From contig NZ_CP071616.1 in NCBI RefSeq assembly GCF_017357245.1, forward strand, positions 221,864 to 285,863: a DNA stretch of 64,000 nt, read 5' to 3'. Of this stretch, positions 41,698-49,509 are shown piece by piece. The notes below the pieces were generated by a model. That model worked only from the letters and a program-made list of their open reading frames with translations. It was not told the DNA's origin and ran no database searches. The stretch comes from Rhizobium bangladeshense (GTDB lineage Bacteria; Pseudomonadota; Alphaproteobacteria; Rhizobiales; Rhizobiaceae). Positions within the stretch are counted from its first letter, which is position 1; each line of letters begins with the position of its first letter. A program made the translations under genes and the position numbers.

Positions 41698-42612
41698 ATG
41701 TCTCAAAAAGATCAGGACCAGCTCAGCCGGATAAAGGCCGAAATCGCCGACAGCTTCGATGAGGAGCTGGAAATGCAGATGGAAGAAGACCGGCTGGGCG
41801 ATCTGGTCGTCGAAGGAATGACGGAACCGGCGGAGCAGACGCTCGACCGAAAGATTTATTTCCGGGAACTTTTCCGGCTGCAGCATGAGCTGGTGCGGCT
41901 GCAGGATTGGGTTCAGTACAAGAAGCTCAAGGTCGTCGTGCTTTTCGAAGGCCGGGATTCGGCCGGCAAGGGCGGCGCTATCAAGCGCGTGACCCAAAGG
42001 CTAAACCCGCGCGTCTGCCGGACGGTGGCACTGCCCGCTCCGACCGAACGGGAACGCCATCAATGGTATTTCCAGCGTTATGTTCCGCATCTTCCCACCG
42101 CCGGCGAGATCGTGCTCTTCGACCGCAGCTGGTACAACCGCGCCGGCGTCGAGCGCGTGATGGGGTTCTGCACCCCTGACGAACTCGAGGAGTTTTTCCG
42201 CTCGGTGCCCGAATTCGAACGGATGCTCGTCCGGTCCGGGATCGTGCTGATCAAATACTGGTTCTCGATCACCGACGAGGAACAGGAATTCCGCTTCAAG
42301 ATGCGCATCCACGATCCGCTGAAGCAGTGGAAGCTTTCGCCGATGGATATGGAAAGCCGCATCCACTGGGAAGAATATACCAAGGCCAAGGAAGAAATGC
42401 TGGCGCGCACACACACCAGGGAAGCGCCCTGGTGGGTGGTGCAGGCCGTCGACAAGAAACGGGCGCGGCTGAACTGCATCGCCCATCTTCTTGATCAGAT
42501 TCCCTATGAGGATGTGCCGAAGCCTGAAATTCAGCTGCCGGATCGTATTCGCCATGCCGATTATATCAGGGCGCCGGTTCCGGCCGAAATGCTTGTACCA
42601 GAGCGCTATTGA
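41698..42612 (+). CDS. ppk2: Polyphosphate kinase 2
   Basis: 304-aa PPK2 (class I size). It has Walker A GRDSAGKGG (about 85-93), the lid/NPR region LNPRVCRTVALPAPTERER and Walker B LFDRSWYNRAGVERVMGF, then PEFERMLVRSGIVLIKYWFSI. It uses polyphosphate to phosphorylate nucleoside diphosphates in the cytoplasm (PPK2 activity; ADP or GDP preference cannot be decided). About 55 acidic N-terminal residues precede the core. It is preceded by a good purine-rich site (AAGGGAAAAG) and stands alone. Confidence 0.93.
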   Translation: MSQKDQDQLSRIKAEIADSFDEELEMQMEEDRLGDLVVEGMTEPAEQTLDRKIYFRELFRLQHELVRLQDWVQYKKLKVVVLFEGRDSAGKGGAIKRVTQRLNPRVCRTVALPAPTERERHQWYFQRYVPHLPTAGEIVLFDRSWYNRAGVERVMGFCTPDELEEFFRSVPEFERMLVRSGIVLIKYWFSITDEEQEFRFKMRIHDPLKQWKLSPMDMESRIHWEEYTKAKEEMLARTHTREAPWWVVQAVDKKRARLNCIAHLLDQIPYEDVPKPEIQLPDRIRHADYIRAPVPAEMLVPERY

Positions 42613-42686
42613 AAGCATAGCCGCGACGTCCCGCAAGATCGGCGGCGCGAGAACCGCTGCGTAGCGACCTGAACCACCGGCGACCG

Positions 42687-43562
42687 TCAGGCGGCCATAT
42701 GGGCCATTCGGTTCAGTTCCTCAACAGCATCATCCGGTAGCACCAACCGGGCTGCGGCGAGATTCTCCCTGAGATGGCCGAGCGAGGACGTGCCCGGGAT
42801 CAGCAGGATATTGGGTGCACGCTGCAGCAGCCAGGCGAGCGCTACCTGCATCGGCGTCGCACCGAGACGCGCGGCGACATTGGAGAGCGTGGACGACTGC
42901 AGCGGCGTAAACCCACCGAGCGGGAAAAACGGCACATAGGCGGTGCTTTGACCGGCAAGATCGTCGACCAGTCCGTCGTCGGTCCGATGCGCCAGATTAT
43001 AGTGGTTCTGCACGCAGACGATCTCGGTGATCCCACGGCCTTCGATAACCTGTTTTGATGTGGCGTTGCTTAAGCCCAGGTGACGAACCAGGCCTTGCCG
43101 CTGGAGATCAGCGAGAACCGTCAGGGGTGCTTCTATCGAGCCCTCGGCCGGGCTATGCAGGTCAAATGCGATCCGGAGGTTGACGACATCAAGCACGTCC
43201 AAGCCGAGGTTACGAAGATTGTCGTGCACCGCCTGCGTCAGTTCCTGGCGCGAGAAGGCGGGAATCCAGGATCCGTCCGCGCCGCGCCGTGCGCCGACTT
43301 TCGTGACGATCACGAGATCGTCGCGATAGGGATGGAGCGCTTCACGGATGATCTGGTTGGTCACATGCGGACCGTAGAAATCGCTGGTATCGATATGATT
43401 CACGCCGCTTGCGACCGCCTCGCGCAACACCGCCAGGGCGGCGCCATGATCCCTGGGCGGTCCGAATACACCGAGCCCGGCGAGTTGCATGGCGCCGTAG
43501 CCAAGCCGCCTCACCTTGCGGTCGCCGATAGTGAATGTGCCGGACTGATCTATGATGGACAT
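42687..43562 (-). CDS. Aldo/keto reductase
   Basis: 291 aa from the ATG at 43562 (GGGAGCGAG upstream); the longer frame reaching 43952 overlaps the LysR gene and is not used. It has the AKR barrel with RLGYGAMQLAG, NHIDTSDFYGPHVTN carrying the catalytic Asp and Tyr, LVIVTKVGARRG carrying Lys, and LRHLGLSN/IVCVQNHYNL. At the place of the usual catalytic His this protein has VVNLRI, a known variation in some subgroups. It reduces an aldehyde or ketone with NADPH. It is divergent from a LysR gene that probably regulates it. Confidence 0.9.
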   Translation of the reverse strand: MSIIDQSGTFTIGDRKVRRLGYGAMQLAGLGVFGPPRDHGAALAVLREAVASGVNHIDTSDFYGPHVTNQIIREALHPYRDDLVIVTKVGARRGADGSWIPAFSRQELTQAVHDNLRNLGLDVLDVVNLRIAFDLHSPAEGSIEAPLTVLADLQRQGLVRHLGLSNATSKQVIEGRGITEIVCVQNHYNLAHRTDDGLVDDLAGQSTAYVPFFPLGGFTPLQSSTLSNVAARLGATPMQVALAWLLQRAPNILLIPGTSSLGHLRENLAAARLVLPDDAVEELNRMAHMAA

Positions 43563-43659
43563 GATCTCGCTCCCTTCAAGAGATGGGATCGAAATTACTC
43601 CTTGGCGGCGCGTGTGATAATTGAGTACAATGCGCACAGGCTGTGCGGAGTGGCGAACA

Positions 43660-44571
43660 GTGAAAGCAGACCTGAGTGACCTCAACGCCTTTGTCGCGGT
43701 GGCGCGGGCAGGTGGTTTTCGCGAGGCAGCGCGTGCCAGTGGCAGCAGCGCCTCCTTCTTGAGCGAAGCGGTCCGTCGCCTGGAGGCCAAACTTGAGGTT
43801 AGGCTTCTAAATCGCACGACGCGCAGCGTCGTTGCGACCGAAGCGGGAAAGGGTTTGCTGGAGCGGCTCGGCCCCGCTTTGACGGAGGTGGAGGCCGCGC
43901 TCGACGTGGTCAACCGTTTTCGCGACAGGCCGGCTGGTTCGCTGCGGCTCAATGTCCCGGTCAGTGCTGCGCGGCTGGTGCTGCCCGCTGTCGTCCCGCC
44001 ATTCCTTGCCGCCTATCCCGATATCCGCCTGGAAATCGTTGCCGAGGAGAGCTTTGTCGACGTGCTCGCTGCCGGATGTGATGCCGGCATCCGTTATGAC
44101 GAGCGGCTGGAACAGGATATGATTGCGATTCCGATCGGTCCGCGCCACCAGCGCTTCGCCACTGCGGCGTCGTCTGCTTATCTCGACCGCCGCGGGCGGC
44201 CGCAACATCCGAGTGAACTCCTCGGCCATTCCTGCTTGCTGGGCCGTTTTGCCAGCGGCGCGCTGACGACCCCATGGGAATATGAGCGGGACGGCGAGGT
44301 GGTGCGGGTCGAACCCACCGGCCCATTGATCGTCACGGTTGGTGGTGCAACCGATCTTGCCGTCGACGCGGCGATAGCGGATAGAGGGATCATCTGCATT
44401 TTCGAAGATTGGCTGCGTCCGCATTTCGACAGCGGTGCCCTCGAACCGGTCCTAGAGCCGTGGTGGCAGCGCTTTTCCGGGCCGTTCCTCTATTATCCCG
44501 GCCGGCGACTGGTGCCTGCGCCGCTGAGGGCATTCATCGATTTCATCAAGGCGTCGGCCAACCGATCCTGA
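43660..44571 (+). CDS. LysR family transcriptional regulator
   Basis: 303 aa from the GTG at 43660 (GGAG at 43647-43650). An ATG at 43630 would add ten residues without a ribosome site. The N-terminal winged helix-turn-helix is LNAFVAVARAGGFREAARASGSSASFLSEAVRRLEAKLEVRLLNRTTRSV. The C-terminal effector domain starts near residue 90 with PAGSLRLNVPVSAARLVL. It is divergent from the aldo/keto reductase with a gap of about 97 bases, the standard arrangement for LysR control of a neighbouring oxidoreductase. Confidence 0.92.
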   Translation: MKADLSDLNAFVAVARAGGFREAARASGSSASFLSEAVRRLEAKLEVRLLNRTTRSVVATEAGKGLLERLGPALTEVEAALDVVNRFRDRPAGSLRLNVPVSAARLVLPAVVPPFLAAYPDIRLEIVAEESFVDVLAAGCDAGIRYDERLEQDMIAIPIGPRHQRFATAASSAYLDRRGRPQHPSELLGHSCLLGRFASGALTTPWEYERDGEVVRVEPTGPLIVTVGGATDLAVDAAIADRGIICIFEDWLRPHFDSGALEPVLEPWWQRFSGPFLYYPGRRLVPAPLRAFIDFIKASANRS

Positions 44572-44599
44572 TATCCAATCCTCGTTGAGCGCCTATTCG

Positions 44600-45079
44600 T
44601 CAGAGCGTGACCTCGGCATTGTCGCCCATATCCGGTTTGCTGTTCGTAACCGCTGCGGCCGCCATTTTGATATAGCTGATGATGGTGCCGGGGCTGTCCC
44701 AATATTCGGCCGAGGTCGGGCTAACCTTGAGGATGCGGATGGAGGGATCGTCGGGGTTGTCCCACCATGCCTTTGCCGGTGTTGCCCACAATTCACGGAT
44801 CTTCTCGCGATCGTTCTGCACTTCGGCCGTCCCTGACACGGAAACATATTTCTGTGCCTTGGTGTCGGCAAAGGCCAGGCAGACGCTCGGCCAGCGGGCG
44901 ACCTCGTCGTCCTTGTGGCTACCGAGATCCGTTAGAAAATAGACCGCGTTTTCAAGTTGCGCGCTATAGGCGGACATCGGTCGGGCGCGCAGGTTGTCGC
45001 CATTTCGGGTCGTCAACATGCAAAACCCTATTCTGTCGATTAACTCCCATACCCGTGTCGCATCATCCTGCTCGACCAT
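44600..45079 (-). CDS. Pyridoxamine 5'-phosphate oxidase-fold protein (general stress protein 26-like)
   Basis: 159 aa from the ATG at 45079 (GGAG 7 bases upstream). It has a split-barrel flavin-binding fold: ELIDRIGFCMLTTRNGDNLRARPMSAY at the N-terminus and LWATPAKAWWDNPDDPSIRILKVSP, which is typical of the general stress protein 26 group. These bind FMN or similar and are often linked to stress. It ends convergently with the LysR gene, leaving 28 bases between them. Confidence 0.88.
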   Translation of the reverse strand: MVEQDDATRVWELIDRIGFCMLTTRNGDNLRARPMSAYSAQLENAVYFLTDLGSHKDDEVARWPSVCLAFADTKAQKYVSVSGTAEVQNDREKIRELWATPAKAWWDNPDDPSIRILKVSPTSAEYWDSPGTIISYIKMAAAAVTNSKPDMGDNAEVTL

Positions 45080-45140
45080 CGTTATCTCCATTTGTGCGAA
45101 AGACGGAGTAACCATCTGTTAGAGCCGATGTTCCCGTAGT

Positions 45141-45719
45141 TTACGCGGCCAATTCCCGGAAGGTGATCGAATAACGCAGTTGATCGACAGGCGGGATGGA
45201 ATGCTCCCAGAGCGTTCTTGAGGCGCCGGCCATAAGATAGGCGGAGCCGGGTTCAAGCACCAGCGATCGCCGCAGCCATTTGTCGCCGTCCCGGCGCCTC
45301 AGCCTGAAGGTGCAGGACGAAAGCAGGGAGATGCCGACGACTCGGCCGAACACGAATTTATCCTTGTGCCAGCCGATTGGAGCGCCGGGCGAATATTCCG
45401 TCACGAGAGCATGTTCGAACGCCTCGGGCACGATATCCGCGAAGCGTGCTGCGGCCTCGCGAATGGGGAGCAGCAAAGACGGTATTTCCTCTGCTCTTCT
45501 CATGCGCTGACTGTCGAAGTCGTATCTCCAGCCGAAGGAGACGGTCCTGCGTTTGCCTTCGAACCCGTGGAAATCGAAGGCTTTGAACGGCAGGGCCGGT
45601 ATCGCTTTGAGAACCGAGCGCTGCAGATCGACGGGCACAATATCCTGGGAATATCGGAAACCCTCAGGAAAATCGTCATCGGCCACACCAAAGAGATCCT
45701 TTTGTACCATCGTGGCCAC
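45141..45719 (-). CDS. alkB: AlkB-like 2-oxoglutarate/Fe(II) dioxygenase
   Basis: 192 aa from a GTG at 45719 with GAGG 9 bases upstream; an ATG at 45710 is also possible. The iron ligands are seen in GWHKDKFVFG (His-x-Asp) and LWEHSIPP (distal His), and the 2-oxoglutarate-binding Arg in RYSITFREL. It also has LVTEYSPGAPIGWH, a signature of the AlkB family. It repairs alkylated bases or acts on related nucleic acid methylation. It may be co-transcribed with the 64-aa gene upstream at 45731-45925. The call as a bacterial AlkB paralogue rather than the Ada-linked AlkB is likely because it is short and isolated. Confidence 0.85.
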   Translation of the reverse strand: MATMVQKDLFGVADDDFPEGFRYSQDIVPVDLQRSVLKAIPALPFKAFDFHGFEGKRRTVSFGWRYDFDSQRMRRAEEIPSLLLPIREAAARFADIVPEAFEHALVTEYSPGAPIGWHKDKFVFGRVVGISLLSSCTFRLRRRDGDKWLRRSLVLEPGSAYLMAGASRTLWEHSIPPVDQLRYSITFRELAA

Positions 45720-45730
45720 TGCTCATGTCC

Positions 45731-45925
45731 TCAATGCACGCTCGGGGTTTCCATAACAATCGCGAAGTCTTCTGCGACCAATTCGCTGACTGCTATGAGG
45801 ATTTCCTCCCGCGAAAAGCCCGATGTCAGTGCGCGCTGGATCAGCTCCTGCAAATCCGGCTCGACCACATCGCGGCAATCCTCGAGGCGTTCCTCCGAAA
45901 CGGTGAGGCTAATCAGTTCGTCCAT
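45731..45925 (-). CDS. Small hypothetical protein
   Basis: 64-aa acidic, helical protein (LTVSEERLEDCRDVVEPDLQ, SREEILIAVSELVAEDF) starting at the ATG at 45925 with AAAGGA 7 bases upstream. It stops 11 bases before the alkB-like start, so the two are probably co-transcribed. I do not recognise a family. The good ribosome site and length argue it is real. Confidence 0.65.
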   Translation of the reverse strand: MDELISLTVSEERLEDCRDVVEPDLQELIQRALTSGFSREEILIAVSELVAEDFAIVMETPSVH

Positions 45926-45969
45926 TGTCTATCCTTTCGGGAATTGTAATCGCTGAGACCGGGTAGATT

Positions 45970-46203
45970 CTAACGCGCGGCGGTCCGCTTGCGCCCGACC
46001 AGCAGCCCTTCGCGCTGCATCTTCTTGCGGGCAGCCTTTCGCTGCCGGCTGATTGCCTGCGCTTTTTCCCGGACGCGGCGTTCGGACGGTTTCTCATAGG
46101 CGCGCCGTTCCTTCATTTCGCGGAACAGCCCTTCGCGCTGCATTTTCTTCTTCAAGGCCCTGAGGGCCTGATCGACGTTGTTGTCTCTGACGAGTACCTG
46201 CAT
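45970..46203 (-). CDS. rpsU: 30S ribosomal protein S21
   Basis: 77-aa bS21 with the invariant start [20 protein letters not shown], a basic helical body and a C-terminal [14 protein letters not shown]. It has AAGGAG 7 bases upstream of its ATG. It joins the small subunit near the anti-Shine-Dalgarno end of 16S rRNA and aids translation initiation. The KKMQREGL sequence appears twice (about 18 and 60), as is common in alphaproteobacterial S21. Many rhizobia carry several rpsU copies. Confidence 0.93.
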   Translation of the reverse strand: MQVLVRDNNVDQALRALKKKMQREGLFREMKERRAYEKPSERRVREKAQAISRQRKAARKKMQREGLLVGRKRTAAR

Positions 46204-46838
46204 GTCGAGTCTCCTTGTTGGGATTATGATCGTTTCTCAGCCGAACTGTGCAGCGATCGGCGCCTACATTCGCGGCGGCAAAGAGGCAGGGGAAATGCCG
46301 TTCAGGCTCCCGCAGTTTAGGACAGCATGCTGCGCTTGCGCCGGCCGACCTGCCGCAATCGCAGTCGCTGTGTTTCGTGGTTCAAAAGAAATCCTCTGCC
46401 GGCCGCAGCCGTGATCATCGCTTGTTCTTGGGATTGCCCATAGTGCGCCGGCTGGCACACACCGCCGATCCTTGGCGTTCGCGGACGAGTCGGCACCACT
46501 CCGGTGTCCGATGGGATCAAGGTCGACCTTAAGATAGGTGCGGGTGTCTGGGATTGCAATGGTGTGCAGGCACCGTAAAGCAGCATCAGAGAAGCGCCGC
46601 GGTAACGTAGTCGCCGCAGAGGTTCTTTCAAGTTTACCGCGTGTAAATAGGTCGAAATTGCTTCAAATTTGATTGAAGTGAAAAGCGTATTAGTCGATTT
46701 ATAAGCGGCTGCACACGCTAAACGCGAATGTTAACCTTGCGTTAAATAACCCATTGACTTGTAGTATTAATAAGTTGTTAAAGGAGCGGCTCGCTAAGGT
46801 CAAATTGGCCTGCTGATAAACAATTTTAGGAGAAACTA
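46204..46838. other. 635-base intergenic region between rpsU and the RapA-like gene
   Basis: I see no supported gene. The left part should hold the rpsU promoter (divergent). The right part, from about 46680, is AT-rich and carries the promoter of the cadherin-like gene. Short frames in between (for example 46317-46631 minus) lack ribosome sites and any recognisable domain. Confidence 0.5.
46754..46782 (+). promoter_or_regulatory. Candidate promoter of the RapA-like gene
   Basis: TTGACT at 46754-46759 is a good -35. A -10 is less certain: GTTAAA lies 17 bases later (46777-46782). The whole stretch from 46735 to 46785 is AT-rich, and the gene starts at 46839 behind TAGGAG. The 5' leader would be about 50 bases. 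Confidence 0.35.
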
Positions 46839-47555
46839 ATGGCTTCGCTGATTCACGCAACTGACGATAGTGCAACATTTCAAGAAACTGACGTAATTTC
46901 CGGAAATCTTCTTTCCAACGACTCGTCCGAAAACGGTCATCTGTTCCTGCGTGCATTTGACGGCGCTAGCGTTGGCGCCAAGAGCGGCATGAACCAGATC
47001 ACCGAAATCCAGGGCGAGTACGGCACGTTCTTCGTCAAGCCGGACGGCAGCTATACCTATGTGCTGAGCGATGCAGCCAAGATCGGCTTCAGCAACGGCG
47101 AGCTGCTCCAGGAGAAGGTATCGTACAAGATCTCCGACGGCAGCGGCCATACCGATGTCGGCCTGTTCACGCTCAACATCCAGGGCGTCACCCAGAAGCC
47201 GATTGCTGTCGACGACGTCTACAGCTTCACCGAAGGCAGCCCCATTGCCGGCAACGTTCTCGATAACGACATCGCAGGCGACAATGGCAAGATGTTCCTG
47301 CGTCAGTTCCTGAGCACGCAGGTGGATTCCAAGGCTGATGCCGTAACCGATATTGCCGGTACCTACGGCACCTTCCATGTCAAGGCGAACGGCGAGTTCA
47401 CCTACGAGCTCACGGCCGATCTCGAAGCGGGTCAGACCTACACGGAAGTTCTCCGCTACTACAAGATCTCCGATGGCGAAGGCCATACGGACACTGCCAA
47501 GGTGACGCTCAACATCCTCGGCACGGACGCTCTGCCCGACGGCGTCGGCGTTTGA
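46839..47555 (+). CDS. rapA: RapA-like secreted protein with two cadherin-like (Ra/VCBS) domains
   Basis: 238 aa with AGGAG upstream of the ATG. It has no N-terminal signal peptide. Two homologous halves each contain a Ra/VCBS-like Ig fold: NGHLFLRAFDGASVGAKS...GEYGTFFVKPDGSYTYVL...KISDGSGHTDVG, and NGKMFLRQFLSTQVDSKADAV...GTYGTFHVKANGEFTYEL...KISDGEGHTDTA. Size and architecture match the Rhizobium RapA proteins. Those are calcium-binding, exported by the PrsDE type I system, and bind acidic exopolysaccharide during cell aggregation. No PrsDE genes are nearby. The symbol reflects a match to that group, not a specific RapA member. Confidence 0.7.
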   Translation: MASLIHATDDSATFQETDVISGNLLSNDSSENGHLFLRAFDGASVGAKSGMNQITEIQGEYGTFFVKPDGSYTYVLSDAAKIGFSNGELLQEKVSYKISDGSGHTDVGLFTLNIQGVTQKPIAVDDVYSFTEGSPIAGNVLDNDIAGDNGKMFLRQFLSTQVDSKADAVTDIAGTYGTFHVKANGEFTYELTADLEAGQTYTEVLRYYKISDGEGHTDTAKVTLNILGTDALPDGVGV

Positions 47556-47585
47556 TCCGCAGCCCATAGATCAGTGAGACAAGAC

Positions 47586-47612
47586 GCCCGCCGCGCAATC
47601 GGCGGGCTTTTT
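47586..47612 (+). terminator. Rho-independent terminator of the RapA-like gene
   Basis: GCCCGCCG and CGGCGGGC form a perfect 8-bp stem around CGCAAT, followed by TTTTT. It starts 31 bases after the stop codon. It is the most convincing intrinsic terminator in the window. Confidence 0.88.
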
Positions 47613-47725
47613 CATATATAAGCCGCTTTTACCGAAATGCCGGATGCACGCCGGCATATAACACCTTTTAGCTAGTTCGTATAAAAGCCGGGCGGGCGTA
47701 GTCTCGATGTTCGGAGGACAAGCTC

Positions 47726-47914
47726 TTGACCGAACATATCGAACCCAACCAAATCGAGTCGGAGGATCTGACGAAAGTCTGGTCCGTAACCGAGTTCTGC
47801 GCTCGCCATCGGATAGATGCCGAGGAGCAGGCGCTGCTTCTCAAGCTCTTTGGGCCATTCGCGACAGCTTGCGAACTGCTCCACAATGCCAGGCGCGCGC
47901 CGCGATTTCGATAA
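47726..47914 (+). CDS. Small hypothetical protein, 62 aa
   Basis: 62 aa from a TTG at 47726 with GGAGGA ending 8 bases upstream, a very good ribosome site. The sequence has WSVTEFCARHRIDAEEQALLLKLFGPFATACELLHNARRAP, which resembles small helical rhizobial proteins of unknown function. No domain is recognised. It is transcribed after the terminator at 47586, so it has its own promoter. Confidence 0.55.
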   Translation: MTEHIEPNQIESEDLTKVWSVTEFCARHRIDAEEQALLLKLFGPFATACELLHNARRAPRFR

Positions 47915-48014
47915 AAGCTCCGCATTGTTGCTAGCGGTTGCCGGTTTGCTTGCCTCGGCGCGCCGATTTCGAAATTGCAAATACGCTTGCTATCCCAGGC
48001 GGCTAAGCGCGCCG

Positions 48015-48653
48015 TCAGCTTTTCAGGTAGCTGACGACCGCATCGGCGATCATTCCGCGATGGCGTTCGATGATCTCGCCATCCGATAGATTGCGCCGGA
48101 AGATCGTGCCGAACGTGTAGCGGTTCGACACGCGAAAGAAGCAGAAGGCGCTGATCATCATATGGATGTCGATCGGGTCGGCTTTTCGCCGGAAGACGCC
48201 TTGGGTAAAGCCTCGCTCCAAGATACCGGCAATGGTTTCGATGACGGAGACGTTGAGATCGCGGATAGCTTCGGAGCGAAGCATATGGGCGGCATGATGG
48301 ATGTTCTCGATGCTGACGAGCCGGACGAAATCAGGATTGGCTTCGTCGTGATCGAAGGTCGTTGAAATCAGTGTCCGCAACGCTTCTTCCGGCTCGAGAT
48401 TGGATAGATGCAGATCGGCTTCCAGCGATCGTATCTTGCGGTAGGACTGTTCGAGGACGGCGAGATAAAGGCCCTCCTTGCTGCCGAAATAATAATAGAT
48501 CATCCGCTTCGAGGTGCGCGTCTTCTCGGCGATCGAGTCGACGCGGGCGCCGGCGAGCCCATGAGTGGAGAATTCCTCTGTTGCGACGAGCAGAATATCT
48601 TCCTTCGTCTGCTGTGGATCATTCTTCCGGCCGTTTTCGCCCCGTTCCGCCAT
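48015..48653 (-). CDS. TetR family transcriptional regulator
   Basis: 212-aa regulator. The TetR_N helix-turn-helix is complete (ILLVATEEFSTHGLAGARVDSIAEKTRTSKRMIYYYFGSKEGLYLAVLE), followed by an all-helical ligand domain with a TetR_C-like segment. It is divergent from the TRAP/quinate operon starting at 48936 (gap 282 bases) and an operator-like palindrome lies between. It is likely a repressor relieved by quinate, shikimate, dehydroshikimate or protocatechuate. Confidence 0.92.
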   Translation of the reverse strand: MAERGENGRKNDPQQTKEDILLVATEEFSTHGLAGARVDSIAEKTRTSKRMIYYYFGSKEGLYLAVLEQSYRKIRSLEADLHLSNLEPEEALRTLISTTFDHDEANPDFVRLVSIENIHHAAHMLRSEAIRDLNVSVIETIAGILERGFTQGVFRRKADPIDIHMMISAFCFFRVSNRYTFGTIFRRNLSDGEIIERHRGMIADAVVSYLKS

Positions 48654-48797
48654 GAGCCTGGTTACCGCACTTTCTAATCCGTTGTTTTATATCTCGATTT
48701 TATGGTCTTAAGCTCAAGTGGAAACAAGTTCTTTCTGTTTCCGAGCCCGCCAGTCTTATTCACGTTGATTGAATGTTTCAATAGATGCCGCTTGACA

Positions 48798-48813
48798 TAC
48801 GAACTAGTTAGTA
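48798..48813. promoter_or_regulatory. TetR-type operator candidate upstream of the TRAP operon
   Basis: TACGAACTAGTTAGTA is a 16-bp palindrome with one mismatched pair and the centre AACTAGTT. It lies just after a -35-like CTTGAC (48791-48796), so binding there would block the TRAP promoter. The binding protein is inferred from the divergent TetR gene. Confidence 0.5.
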
Positions 48814-48935
48814 CATTCTGGAGTGGCGAACAGTGGAGGAATTGATCGCGACGGCAATATCTAGGTCATGACGTGCATCCGCGGGTCTGACTACGGTCGG
48901 CCGGCAGGAGCAAAGGCTACGCTTGGGAGGAGCGA

Positions 48936-49499
48936 ATGACCCGTATCATCGATTTCTATTTCTTCGCGCTGAAGGTGACGATCGCGTTGCTGCTGGCAGG
49001 TATGGTCGTGCTGGTTTTCGGCAATGTGGTGCTTCGTTACGCGTTCAACCAGGGCATCACCTCCTCGGAGGAATTATCGCGGATCTTTTTCGTGTGGCTG
49101 ACCTTCCTCGGCGCCGTGGTCGCAATGCGCGAGCACGCACATCTCGGGGTGGATTCTCTGATCACGCGCCTCCCGAAACCTTTCGCCAAGTTCGCTGTGC
49201 TGCTCGGTTACGGCATGATGCTAGCCGCCACATGGCTTATGATCAGCGGCAGCTGGACCCAGACGCTGATCAACCTTCACGTTTTGGCGCCGGCGACCGG
49301 TATTTCGATGGGCGTCTTCTATGGCGCCGGACTAGCCTTTGGCGTCCCGGCCTTTTTCATCCTTCTCTGGGACGCTTTTGCCATCGTGACCGACCGCATC
49401 GACGTGACGACCGCCGAGCTTGTGCGCGACAGCGAGGAACAGGCGGCGCTCCAAGAGCCCGCGCAAACGGCCTTCCCCGTTCTGAAGCCGAAGCACTGA
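48936..49499 (+). CDS. TRAP transporter small permease (DctQ)
   Basis: 187-aa membrane protein with four helices, starting at an ATG behind GGGAGGAGCG. The DctQ pattern is visible in VFGNVVLRYAFNQGITSSEELSRIFFVWLTFLGAVVAMREHAHLG. It works with the large permease DctM and the periplasmic receptor DctP encoded next. A charged C-terminal tail of about 35 residues extends into the cytoplasm. It is the first gene of the putative quinate/shikimate operon. Confidence 0.92.
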   Translation: MTRIIDFYFFALKVTIALLLAGMVVLVFGNVVLRYAFNQGITSSEELSRIFFVWLTFLGAVVAMREHAHLGVDSLITRLPKPFAKFAVLLGYGMMLAATWLMISGSWTQTLINLHVLAPATGISMGVFYGAGLAFGVPAFFILLWDAFAIVTDRIDVTTAELVRDSEEQAALQEPAQTAFPVLKPKH

Positions 49500-49509
49500 G
49501 GAGCACGTC

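Noticed and set aside
41526..41997. N-terminal extension of the DUF6916-like frame into the PPK2 gene
   Set aside because: It lies antisense to PPK2, has no family similarity and no ribosome site; only the 97-residue end matches a family.
46317..46631. 104-codon minus-strand frame between rpsU and the RapA-like gene
   Set aside because: No ribosome site, Arg/Leu/Pro-rich chance composition, no domain.
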